A DNA stretch of 33,931 nt from an uncultured Chitinophagaceae bacterium. Lineage in GTDB: Bacteria > Bacteroidota > Bacteroidia > Chitinophagales > Chitinophagaceae. The notes under the pieces were generated by a model, which saw nothing but the letters and a program-made list of their open reading frames with translations, made no database searches and was not told the origin of the DNA. The number at the start of each line of letters is the position of its first letter. Position 1 is the first letter of the stretch. The stretch lies in the NCBI GenBank assembly GCA_903907815.1, contig CAIVPM010000224.1:1-33931 (forward strand), in the 5' to 3' direction. Below are positions 25,685 through 33,873 of the stretch, in pieces. The translations under genes and the position numbers were made by a program.

Positions 25685-28024
25685 ATGATGTATAAAAAGA
25701 ATTTGTTTTCTAATCATTTTTCAAGGCTCTTACTGTTAACCCTTATTTTCCTGACAACAAAATCTGCTATTGCTCAGAATTATACTATCAGCGGCAGAGT
25801 AAAAGATAAATCGTCGGGAGAAGTAATGATTGGCGCTTCGGTAATGGTTCAAAGTAGTAAATCGATTGGAACTTCTACAAATGAGTATGGGTTTTACTCT
25901 ATTACCTTAGCTAAAGGTACTTATGCTATTAAATTTTCCAATGTCAATTTTGCGGAATATATTGATACTGTAGTGCTCGATAAAAATAAAGTGCTCAATG
26001 TAGTTTTAAACACTAAATCGCAGATGAATGATATAGTGGTAGTCTCCAGAAAAAGAGATCCATCTATCAGTAAGGCACAAATGGGCGTGGAGAAACTGGA
26101 TGTAAAAGAAATTAGTAAGTTGCCAGTAATATTTGGTGAAAAGGATGTGATAAAAACGTTGCAGCTTTTGCCTGGGGTAAAATCTGAAGGGGAGGGTAGT
26201 AGTGGTTTCCTAGTAAGAGGTGGTGCACCAGATCAGAATTTAATATTGCTTGATGAAGCACCTGTTTACAACGCCTCCCATTTATTGGGTTTCTTCAGTA
26301 CTTTTAATAGTGATGCCATAAAAGATGCAACCCTTATTAAAGGAAACACCCCTGCTCAGTACGGTGGAAGATTATCTTCAGTGCTGGATGTGAAAATGAA
26401 TGATGGAAATAATAAAGAGTTTCATTATGCTGGAGGTATAGGTCTTATCAGTAGTCAGTTAAGTGCAGAGGGACCATTACAAAAAGGTAAATCGTCTTTC
26501 CTTGTTACCGGAAGAAGAACTTATCTGGATATGTTCCTTAAGGCATCTCCTCAATACAAGGATAATAGCCTTTATTTCTACGATTTAAATGTAAAAGCAA
26601 ACTACGATATCAATAATGCAAACCGTATTTATATATCGGGATATTTTGGTAGGGATAAACTAGGTCTTGCAGATGCTTTTGGAATAGACTGGGGCAACAC
26701 TACTGCTACAATCCGCTGGAACAGTATTATTCATCCTAAGCTTTTTTCTAATACAACTTTTATTTACAGCAACTACGATTATAAAATTAATATCAAAGGA
26801 AGCAGTATCACGTTTAATATTAATTCCAGGATCAGAGATATTAATTTTAAACAGGATTTTCAGTGGTATATTAATACTAAAAACACACTGAAGTTTGGCG
26901 TTAATGTTATAAAACATGAAATTACTCCAACCCGCTTTCAAGGAGATATATCGAATGATACTATCTCTACAAAAAGTACCCGTAAATCTTTAGAATCTGC
27001 TGTATATATCACCAACACCTATAATCCTACAAACCGCATTAGCATTGATTATGGAGCAAGATTGTCTATTTATAGTATCATAGGAAACGGTAGTCAGTAT
27101 TATATGTATAAAGGAGATGTAAAGGCGGATAGTATTACGGTTGCCGATGGTACTGTTGGGAAAACATTCTATAACTTAGAACCCCGTATTTCGATGTCGT
27201 ATAAACTGGACAATAACAACAATTTAAAAGTTGCTTATAGTCGCAATACACAACATCTTCATTTGTTGAGCAACTCTACCAGTACTAATCCAACGGATCA
27301 ATGGATTGGTAATTCCTATAATATTACTCCAGAGTTAGCAGATCAGGTTAGTCTGGGCTATTTTAGAAATATGGCTAATAATAAATATGAGCTAAGTGTA
27401 GAGACTTATTATAAAGATTTGCAACATCAGATTGATTATAAGAATGCTGCTGATATTATTACTTCTAATGATGTTGAAAGTCAGCTTTTATATGGTAAGG
27501 GACGCGCTTATGGATTAGAGTTATCTATTAAAAAGAAGACAGGAAGGTTTACAGGATGGTTAAGCTATACTTTATCCAGAACAGAAAGAAAGATTGATGG
27601 AATTAATAATAATGACTGGTACGTAACAAAGCAGGACAGAACACATGATATCTCTATTGTAGGTACTTATACCATTAATAAAAAATGGTCTGTATCGGGC
27701 ATAATTGTTTATTATACTGGTGCTGCAGTTACCTATCCGGAAGGCAAATACAATGTAGGAGGGAATACTACTTTCCTTTATTCTACCCGCAATGGCTATA
27801 GAATGCCAGCATATCATCGTATGGACTGGAGTGCTACTTATGAACCTCAAAAGAAAAAGAAGTATCATAGTAGCTGGAACTTTAGTATTTACAATGTGTA
27901 TGGCAGAGAGAATGCCTATACTATAAAGTTTGAGGACGATACAAATAATCCAGGAACCACAAAAGCAGTTCAGACTGCTCTTTTCAAATGGGTGCCTAGT
28001 ATATCTTATAACTTTAAATTTTAA
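25685..28024 (+). CDS. TonB-dependent outer-membrane receptor
   Basis: Outer-membrane beta-barrel that imports a substrate using TonB-delivered energy. From ATG 25685 it is about 779 residues. Residues 1-31 are a signal peptide (RLLLLTLIFLTTKSAIAQ). Residues 32-115 form a carboxypeptidase-regulatory-like domain (YTISGRVKDKSSGEVMIGASV, STNEYGFYSITLAKGTY). A plug domain follows (DVIKTLQLLPGVKSEGEGSSGFLVRGG, LDEAPVYNASHLLGFFSTFN), then the barrel, which ends in an aromatic residue (SISYNFKF). The frame also has a TTG at 25670, but an ATG start is more likely; ATG 25688 is equally possible. The gene is 8 bp upstream of a DUF4249 lipoprotein, a regular pairing in Bacteroidota. The substrate is unknown: it lacks a SusD partner, so a glycan role is not indicated. 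Confidence 0.92.
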   Translation: MMYKKNLFSNHFSRLLLLTLIFLTTKSAIAQNYTISGRVKDKSSGEVMIGASVMVQSSKSIGTSTNEYGFYSITLAKGTYAIKFSNVNFAEYIDTVVLDKNKVLNVVLNTKSQMNDIVVVSRKRDPSISKAQMGVEKLDVKEISKLPVIFGEKDVIKTLQLLPGVKSEGEGSSGFLVRGGAPDQNLILLDEAPVYNASHLLGFFSTFNSDAIKDATLIKGNTPAQYGGRLSSVLDVKMNDGNNKEFHYAGGIGLISSQLSAEGPLQKGKSSFLVTGRRTYLDMFLKASPQYKDNSLYFYDLNVKANYDINNANRIYISGYFGRDKLGLADAFGIDWGNTTATIRWNSIIHPKLFSNTTFIYSNYDYKINIKGSSITFNINSRIRDINFKQDFQWYINTKNTLKFGVNVIKHEITPTRFQGDISNDTISTKSTRKSLESAVYITNTYNPTNRISIDYGARLSIYSIIGNGSQYYMYKGDVKADSITVADGTVGKTFYNLEPRISMSYKLDNNNNLKVAYSRNTQHLHLLSNSTSTNPTDQWIGNSYNITPELADQVSLGYFRNMANNKYELSVETYYKDLQHQIDYKNAADIITSNDVESQLLYGKGRAYGLELSIKKKTGRFTGWLSYTLSRTERKIDGINNNDWYVTKQDRTHDISIVGTYTINKKWSVSGIIVYYTGAAVTYPEGKYNVGGNTTFLYSTRNGYRMPAYHRMDWSATYEPQKKKKYHSSWNFSIYNVYGRENAYTIKFEDDTNNPGTTKAVQTALFKWVPSISYNFKF

Positions 28025-28032
28025 TACAGAAG

Positions 28033-28827
28033 ATGAAAATAATATATAGTACTATTCTTGCCGCCGTTTTATTACTGGGCTGTAAAAAGGATATAAAATT
28101 AGATCTAAATCAATCTGCTTCTCAGATTGTAATTGAAGGGATTGTTTCCGACAAAAGCACTACACAAACTATTACTATCAGTAAGAGTGTAAATTTTTAC
28201 GAAAATAATATTTACCCTGCTGTAACAGGAGCTGTTGTGACTATTTCCGATAATGGGGCTACACCTGTTGTAGCTACCGAGTTGCCTGGTGGGATTTATC
28301 AGAATCAAGGTATGGCTGCTGTTTATGGACATACCTATTATATGTCTGTAACCATTGCTGGTATTACTTATACTGCAAAAAGTACAATGCCTTATCCAGT
28401 TACTTTAAATGATATTACATTTTACAATAACAATCCGGGAGCTAAGCCTGATAAATTAGAATATTCAGCTATTCCTAAATTTGATGATCCTATATTATAC
28501 CAGAATAGTTATAAGTTTGTTCAATATGACAATGGTTTAAAAGATAATACTGTAATTGTAAGGAATGACAATGTTACGAATGGAATAACGAATGAAGAAC
28601 CTATCTTCAGCAGAGACTTTAAAATCCATAAATCGGATGTAATAACAGTTGAAATGTATTGCATAGACCCGAATGTGTATCATTACTTTTTCTTGTTAAG
28701 CACACAAGCTGGTTCAGGGCCTGGAGGTGGCACTACACCTACTAATCCGGAGAGTAATATCAGCGGTGGAGTATTGGGATATTTCTCTGCTCAAACCTAT
28801 CAAACTAAAACAGTAACGGTTCCATAA
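28033..28827 (+). CDS. DUF4249 outer-membrane lipoprotein
   Basis: A 264-residue lipoprotein. MKIIYSTILAAVLLLGC is a lipoprotein signal peptide with Cys17 in a good lipobox (LLGC), followed by KKDIKLDLN. The pattern QIVIEGIVSDKSTTQTITISKS, then ITGAVVTISDNG-like strands and a GIYQ turn, is the start of DUF4249. The tail GGGTTPTNPESNISGGVLGYFSA is also typical of the family. The start is 8 bp after the receptor stop, so the two are one operon. A likely role is as an accessory lipoprotein on or beside the receptor barrel; this is inferred from pairing, not shown. Confidence 0.9.
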   Translation: MKIIYSTILAAVLLLGCKKDIKLDLNQSASQIVIEGIVSDKSTTQTITISKSVNFYENNIYPAVTGAVVTISDNGATPVVATELPGGIYQNQGMAAVYGHTYYMSVTIAGITYTAKSTMPYPVTLNDITFYNNNPGAKPDKLEYSAIPKFDDPILYQNSYKFVQYDNGLKDNTVIVRNDNVTNGITNEEPIFSRDFKIHKSDVITVEMYCIDPNVYHYFFLLSTQAGSGPGGGTTPTNPESNISGGVLGYFSAQTYQTKTVTVP

Positions 28828-28849
28828 AACATATTCTTAAATTATTGCT

Positions 28850-28899
28850 ATAAACAGAAAGCTCTTTGTGTATAAAATGCGAAGGGCTTTCTGTTTATT
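28850..28899 (+). terminator. Intrinsic terminator of the receptor operon
   Basis: TAAACAGAAAGC-T-CTT pairs with AAG-G-GCTTTCTGTTTA across a 15-nt loop. A short T-rich tail follows. The stem is at least 15 bp, counting one T-G pair. Confidence 0.85.
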
Positions 28900-29137
28900 A
28901 TTTACTGCTTGAAAAAGATCTAATAATTCATTCCCCCTATTTTAAGGGATTGTACAGCTACTCTTTTGTTATCACATTTGCATTGTTATTAAAAAGTAAC
29001 AATCGCTAAAGGCTCCGTCTTTAATATACAATATCACCAATGAACTTTAACCAGCGTTCAAACTACTTTAAAATCCAATATCTAAGGAAAAACCATTTTT
29101 AAAGTATTGATTATTAATAAATATAATTTGTATTTAG

Positions 29138-29533
29138 ATGAAAAGGTATAATACTCTTTTTACTACCAGTGTAGGTGTGTTTGTTTTTATTTTGATTTGC
29201 TCATTTACTACTAAAATTGTAAAAGGAGGAAGCGTTTCTTTAATGGAAAAACACATGATAATTAATGGTAGTTCTTCAGAGGTAATACCAAATCCACAAA
29301 CAGGTGTTTTAAATTTGTACTGTAACAATGAATTGATATCTCCAATAAGCGTTTGCCTGATTAATACAACAGGAAATACAGTTCAATGTAATATCATTTT
29401 GAAAGCTGAAGGAATAAAAGATCATAAATTTATTCAATTAATTACTACAGATTTCCCTACAGGTGAATACCAGTTAAAGCTTAAAGATGCAAGAGGTATT
29501 GAAAGTTGCAGACAAATTTTTATTAAGAAATAA
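29138..29533 (+). CDS. Small exported protein that is mostly a T9SS sorting domain
   Basis: The product is 131 residues. Residues 1-29 are a hydrophobic export signal or membrane anchor (TLFTTSVGVFVFILICSFTT). From residue 49 on it resembles a type A T9SS C-terminal sorting domain: VIPNPQTGVLNLY (the PNP-x-x-G motif), SVCLINTTGNTVQ (the usual LINTLGQVV strand), FPTGEYQLKLKD (usual LPxGxYxLxL) and the closing QIFIKK. About 20 residues lie between the signal and the domain, so there is almost no cargo. It could be a remnant of a longer protein, a periplasmic decoy or regulator, or a divergent domain with another job. It has no obvious operon partner. Domain call moderate. Confidence 0.72.
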   Translation: MKRYNTLFTTSVGVFVFILICSFTTKIVKGGSVSLMEKHMIINGSSSEVIPNPQTGVLNLYCNNELISPISVCLINTTGNTVQCNIILKAEGIKDHKFIQLITTDFPTGEYQLKLKDARGIESCRQIFIKK

Positions 29534-29618
29534 CCTTCCTGATTTTTAAACTTTCACGATAATCCCTGCAATTTACAATTGTTTAATTATTCATGCAATG
29601 CAACAATAATTTGTTGCC

Positions 29619-29626
29619 TATGTTTG
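29619..29626 (+). promoter_or_regulatory. Candidate -7 element giving a nearly leaderless pseudouridine synthase mRNA
   Basis: TATGTTTG matches TAnnTTTG and ends 7 bp before the ATG at 29634. Transcription from it would begin at or next to the start codon. No TTG is seen at -33 spacing. Confidence 0.4.
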
Positions 29627-29633
29627 CGCCAAC

Positions 29634-30233
29634 ATGAATGAGCAGCATCATTATTTTATTGTTCATAAACCATTTAATATGGTTTCGCAATTCGTTAGTC
29701 CTGACGATGTTGTTTTGCTGAATCAACTTGATTTCAATTTTCCAGAAGGTACACATGCTATTGGTAGACTGGATAATCATTCCGAAGGGTTATTGATTTT
29801 AACTACCGACAAAAGAGTTACGAGATTATTATTCAATAGCGATACTCCTCATATAAGAACCTATTACGTTCAGGTAAAAAACATTGTTACCGAAGAAAGA
29901 TTACAACAGTTAAAAGAAGGTGTTACTATAAAGATTGAGAACGGAGAAGATTACCTTGCTAAGCCTACCGATGTTTCAATTATACCATCGCCATTATTGT
30001 TTAAAAGAGATTCAGAGGAGTTTCAGCATCATATACCTAATACCTGGTTAAGTATCACGTTGACTGAAGGTAAGTTTCATCAGATTCGAAAGATGGTTGC
30101 TGCTATACATCATCGATGCAGAAGATTGATTAGAGTGTCAATCGAAGATTTACTACTGGAAGATTTGCCAGCAGGTAAAGTAAAAGAATTGTCTGCAGAA
30201 GAATTCTTTAGGAAGTTAAAAATAAAGGTATAA
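29634..30233 (+). CDS. RsuA/RluE-family rRNA pseudouridine synthase
   Basis: Isomerises a uridine in ribosomal RNA to pseudouridine. The 199 residues begin directly with the catalytic domain (YFIVHKPFNMVSQFVS) and lack an N-terminal S4 RNA-binding domain, as in E. coli RluE. The catalytic motif HAIGRLDNHSEGLLILTTD places the nucleophile at Asp47. Later blocks are RTYYVQVKN, WLSITLTEGKFHQIRKMVAAIHHRCRRLIRVSI and the C-terminal AGKVKELSAEEF. RluE-type, acting on 23S rRNA, is the best guess from length; the exact uridine cannot be read from sequence. The gene converges with the protease gene, with only 12 bp between their stop codons. Confidence 0.93.
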   Translation: MNEQHHYFIVHKPFNMVSQFVSPDDVVLLNQLDFNFPEGTHAIGRLDNHSEGLLILTTDKRVTRLLFNSDTPHIRTYYVQVKNIVTEERLQQLKEGVTIKIENGEDYLAKPTDVSIIPSPLLFKRDSEEFQHHIPNTWLSITLTEGKFHQIRKMVAAIHHRCRRLIRVSIEDLLLEDLPAGKVKELSAEEFFRKLKIKV

Positions 30234-30245
30234 TTACTATAAATT

Positions 30246-31916
30246 TTACTGAGCGTTTTGTTTCTTGATACCTTTTAGGTTTGCCGATATATTATAGGCA
30301 TTCTCTACTGCTTTTGCAGCATTTACTACGCCACCTGTTACACACATATCCAACAGATTTACTTTCATATCGGGGTTGCCAGGTTTTAAATTAGTAACAG
30401 TAGAATCAGTATAGGTAACTGATTTTAGTATGGCTTCTTTTACCTGCGCATAATTAAGTTTAGGAAAATAGCTTCTTATCAAAGCTGCAACTCCACTTAC
30501 TATCGGTGCGGCCATACTGGTACCGTTCAGATTGCCATACTGATTGGTAGGAGATAATGTAGAATATATCCTTACTCCGGGTGCAAGTATGTCTACATTA
30601 TTCTTACTATAGTTACTGAAATCAGCAATAACACTACCATTTCCATAGTTGTTACTACTGCTGGCACCAACCACAATAATGTTGGATGCTTTGTTTTTAT
30701 AAAACTCAGAGTAGGCAGAAGGATAACTTTCTATAGTATCTAGATTTTCAGCATCATTACCTGCAGAATGAATAATTAATACGTCTTTTTTCTGAGCATA
30801 TCTAATAGCAGAATCCACCCAATATTTTTCGGGTGAGTATTCTTTACCAAAACTCATGTTTATTACTTTGGCGCCATTGTCGGCAGCATATATTATTGCC
30901 AGTGCAATATCTTTATCATACTCATCACCCTCCGGTACGGCTCTTAATATCATGATGCGTGCATTATCAGCAATGCCATCTATTCCAATTCCATTATTTC
31001 TTTGTGCAGCAATGATTCCAGCTACATGTGTACCATGCAAACAGGAAGGTCCTGTTACATCATTATTACCGTAGTACTTGTCATTAATGTCAGCGTAGTT
31101 ATCCTTAATTATGTTAGCTCTTACCTCCTCTGGTTTATTTTCTTTTCCTACTAACTCTTTACGTTTATTTTCAATATAATCATCCAGTTCAGTAAGTGTA
31201 GTAGTGTTCTTTTCATCCGATTCTATTCCCAGTATACTGGAGTATTGCAGATACTGGTTTTTAGCCTCTTTACCTTCCTTTGTTTTAGTAGCATGTTTCT
31301 CTAAATATGCAATTGTATATTCAGCAGTATCAATTTCAGCAATAATTATTTTGTTTAGTTTTTTAAGTTCTTTTATAGATGCTTCCAGTACTTCATAATT
31401 AGTATAATCTTCGGGTTTAATATCCAGCTTTTTTGCTGCTCTCATCCATGTTTTATATAAGAACTTTTGTTTAAAACTCATGGAAGCAGTATCCTTCCAT
31501 TCTTTCTTCAGGAAAGAGTCTTTATAGGCATGGTAGATTCTTATTTTTTCGTCAGGGGATTTTGCTAAATTCTCTCTGTTAGCGTTTCCTAAGAAGTTCC
31601 AGCCATGTACATCATCTATATAGCCATTATGATCTTCATCTTTACCATTGCCATTAATTTCTTTAGGGTTAGTCCAGAGTACATTCTTTAAATCTTCCTG
31701 TGTTGTATCTATACCAGAGTCAATCACCGCAACGGTTACTGTGACGGGCTTTAAATTCTTTTGTTGTAAAAAAAGGTATGCGTCTGCCAGACTGATTCCA
31801 TATACAGAATCTTTTTTCAAATCCTGCAAATGCCATCCTTTAGCTAAATCACTTTGAGCAAAACTGAACTGTACAACTAAGAGTGATAATATTAAAAAGC
31901 TATATTTATTTTTCAT
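30246..31916 (-). CDS. Subtilisin-family (S8) serine protease, exported
   Basis: A 556-residue peptidase with a signal peptide (residues 1-20, SFLILSLLVVQFSFA then Q). The catalytic triad is Asp66 (VAVIDSGID), His294 (HGTHVAG) and Ser467 (GTSMAAP), with the oxyanion Asn387 (SAGN). A calcium-binding-like loop DEDHNGYIDD lies at 93-102. The Asp-to-His distance is about 228 residues, against about 30 in subtilisin. The insert, about 110-285, is Lys/Glu-rich and helical. There is no T9SS sorting domain, so it is probably periplasmic or secreted by another route. The TonB-like gene is upstream on the same strand, 84 bp away. The substrate is unknown. Confidence 0.94.
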   Translation of the reverse strand: MKNKYSFLILSLLVVQFSFAQSDLAKGWHLQDLKKDSVYGISLADAYLFLQQKNLKPVTVTVAVIDSGIDTTQEDLKNVLWTNPKEINGNGKDEDHNGYIDDVHGWNFLGNANRENLAKSPDEKIRIYHAYKDSFLKKEWKDTASMSFKQKFLYKTWMRAAKKLDIKPEDYTNYEVLEASIKELKKLNKIIIAEIDTAEYTIAYLEKHATKTKEGKEAKNQYLQYSSILGIESDEKNTTTLTELDDYIENKRKELVGKENKPEEVRANIIKDNYADINDKYYGNNDVTGPSCLHGTHVAGIIAAQRNNGIGIDGIADNARIMILRAVPEGDEYDKDIALAIIYAADNGAKVINMSFGKEYSPEKYWVDSAIRYAQKKDVLIIHSAGNDAENLDTIESYPSAYSEFYKNKASNIIVVGASSSNNYGNGSVIADFSNYSKNNVDILAPGVRIYSTLSPTNQYGNLNGTSMAAPIVSGVAALIRSYFPKLNYAQVKEAILKSVTYTDSTVTNLKPGNPDMKVNLLDMCVTGGVVNAAKAVENAYNISANLKGIKKQNAQ

Positions 31917-32000
31917 TGTGGATGTTAATGAACTGCTATGTTGATATGTAATGGCGTAAGAATAATGACAGAAACAATTGATGAAATAATGTACTGTTGA

Positions 32001-32840
32001 TTAGTTAGAATTTACTTTAAAACTAAAGTTTACAGAACCATTTTGTTCATCTTCGTTACCAGCATTAAATGTAAGCTCGTAAGCTTTTCTTTTTGCAATA
32101 GCACGTATGGTAGCGTTGGAGGTAGTAGTTCCTCTTGGGTTAATTTCAGCACCAATTACTTTACCTAGTTTGTTTACGGTTATATCAACAATAACTTTTG
32201 CATTTTCATTAAAATCATCCTGGAAAGTAGGATACATTTTTATTCTTCTACCTTTTAATCCAGAACCAATACTAACGCCTGATCCTGCTCCATGTCCGGC
32301 GTGTGTTCCACTACCTTCTCCGTTACCAGTAGAAGTACCATTCCCGTTTCCATTTCCCCCTAATTTATCATTGTATTTATTAAAGTCGTCGTTATTATCA
32401 CTATTGTTGGTACTGGTACCTTTTGATCCTGTAAACACTGCTTTAGGGCTATTTTCTTTAGCAGGGTTTTTATTTCCCGATGTGTTCGATCCGGCACCAT
32501 GTAATGCAGGCGGATTAGTTTTAGGAGCTGTAGATGGAGTAGCAGCTGCTTTGTCGGGAACATTGTTTGGTGGAGCACTGTTATCTGCATCAGTTCCTAC
32601 TGATGAACTTGCTTTTGATCCATCTCCTGTATTATCGTTTACAGGAAATACTGGTACTGGTAGATGACTATCTAAAATTATCTCAATAGGAGCGTAAGCA
32701 GGCTTTGGTACAACCTGAATAGTAGGAATAATTATCCATATAAAACAAAGCAATAGAACCAACGAAATCAACAGCGTGATTCCCGCTGCTTTTAAATTCT
32801 TCTCTCTTTCAAAAGAGGCTGTTGTTTGTATATTAGCCAT
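32001..32840 (-). CDS. TonB-like energy transducer
   Basis: A 279-residue inner-membrane protein that probably links the proton-driven motor to outer-membrane receptors. The cytoplasmic N-terminus (1-18) precedes a single membrane helix (about 20-41, ITLLISLVLLLCFIWIIIP). A long periplasmic low-complexity region follows (about 60-190), rich in Pro, Asn, Gly, Ser and Thr, with runs such as GNGNGNGTSTGNGEGSG. The C-terminal domain (about 200-279) contains YPTFQDDFNENAKVIVDITVNKLGKVIGAEINPRGTT and ends FSFKVNSN, like the TonB C-terminal fold. No exbB or exbD is adjacent. It diverges from hscB, with 143 bp between the start codons. An alternative is a non-TonB envelope protein using the same domain. 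Confidence 0.82.
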   Translation of the reverse strand: MANIQTTASFEREKNLKAAGITLLISLVLLLCFIWIIIPTIQVVPKPAYAPIEIILDSHLPVPVFPVNDNTGDGSKASSSVGTDADNSAPPNNVPDKAAATPSTAPKTNPPALHGAGSNTSGNKNPAKENSPKAVFTGSKGTSTNNSDNNDDFNKYNDKLGGNGNGNGTSTGNGEGSGTHAGHGAGSGVSIGSGLKGRRIKMYPTFQDDFNENAKVIVDITVNKLGKVIGAEINPRGTTTSNATIRAIAKRKAYELTFNAGNEDEQNGSVNFSFKVNSN

Positions 32841-32983
32841 GTATGGTGTGAAATTTCCAAACTAAAGTATGTGTTTTCAATTATATTATGGTTAAAGATT
32901 AGTTATCGTTGATTTAAAATAATATTGCAGTCTATTTAATAACATTTGTTAACAGGAATTTACGACAAATCCGCACAGCATAT

Positions 32984-33496
32984 ATGAACTTTTATACATT
33001 ATACAACATCCCGGCTGCACCTCTGGTAGATAAAACAGCGGTGAAAAAGAAGTATCTGGAACTTAGCAGAACGCATCATCCTGATTTTGCAGATAGTACC
33101 GATGAAGCAGGTATGCAAGAGGCGCTGGAACAATCATCTGCAATTAATAAAGCCTACAAAATATTTAATAATGCTGCGCTATCCATTCAATACTATCTTC
33201 AATATAAGCAGGTAATACTGGAGGATGAAAAATATCCACTGCCTCCCGATTTCTTAATGGATATGATGGATATTAATGAATCGCTGGAAGATGCAAAAGC
33301 CAGTAAAGATGCAGCAGCAATTGCCAGAATTCAGGAGCATATTGAAACTTTTGAAGAAGAATTAATGGAGGAAGTTAAAGATATACTGGAGAAATATACC
33401 GATGAAACTATGGATGCTGATAGCCTGGGAAAACTAAAGGCATATTACTACAAGAAAAAATACATTCATCGAATTTTGGATGGAATATCCCGATAA
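32984..33496 (+). CDS. hscB: Fe-S cluster co-chaperone HscB
   Basis: J-domain co-chaperone that stimulates HscA in the transfer of iron-sulfur clusters from IscU. The 170 residues have an N-terminal J domain with the HPD motif at 32-34 (THHPDF) and a helical C-terminal domain (about 85-170) with LPPDFLMDMMDINESLEDA, the HscB pattern that binds IscU. Length and arrangement fit HscB rather than DnaJ, since there are no Gly/Phe or zinc-finger regions. No other Fe-S assembly gene is next to it. tRNA-Leu follows 56 bp later. Confidence 0.93.
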   Translation: MNFYTLYNIPAAPLVDKTAVKKKYLELSRTHHPDFADSTDEAGMQEALEQSSAINKAYKIFNNAALSIQYYLQYKQVILEDEKYPLPPDFLMDMMDINESLEDAKASKDAAAIARIQEHIETFEEELMEEVKDILEKYTDETMDADSLGKLKAYYYKKKYIHRILDGISR

Positions 33497-33552
33497 CATA
33501 CATTTGCGCTCCCAGCGAGAAAAGGAACTGGTTTAAATCAGTTTTTTCTACT

Positions 33553-33636
33553 GCCCAGATGGCGGAATTGGTAGACGCGCTAGACTCAAAATCTTGTATT
33601 CGCAAGGGTGTGCAGGTTCGATTCCTGTTCTGGGCA
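33553..33636 (+). tRNA. tRNA-Leu (anticodon CAA)
   Basis: The acceptor arms GCCCAGA (33553-33559) and TCTGGGC (33629-33635) pair, with discriminator A at 33636. The anticodon loop CTCAAAA (33585-33591) places CAA at 33587-33589, reading UUG codons. The anticodon stem has one U-U mismatch. A long variable arm (about 33597-33610) fits leucine, and the T arm contains GGTTCGATTCC. CCA is not encoded. Confidence 0.95.
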
Positions 33637-33652
33637 CTTAACCTCTGATGTT

Positions 33653-33691
33653 AAAGCCTCATAGTTATCAACACTTTGAGGCTTTTTCTTT
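33653..33691 (+). terminator. Intrinsic terminator after tRNA-Leu
   Basis: AAAGCCTCA (33653-33661) pairs with TGAGGCTTT (33677-33685), followed by TT and a T-rich stretch. The DNA up to 33873 is AT-rich with no other gene. Confidence 0.88.
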
Positions 33692-33873
33692 TCCACTAAG
33701 TAACGCTTTAGTAACGGTTTCATCTTTTTTATGTATTTATTTTCATGGCTAAGTACGGTATTTATTTTGATACTTTTCTTTTTATTTACCTTTTATTTCT
33801 TTTTCTTCTTTTTTATTAATTATATCTTTCAAAACTTATATTTGCCAATATTTGTCAAGACAATATATTTATA

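Noticed and set aside
32107-32667. 186-codon plus-strand frame opposite the TonB-like gene
   Set aside because: It mirrors the low-complexity Gly/Asn linker of the TonB-like protein as Pro/Phe/Leu runs and has no independent support.
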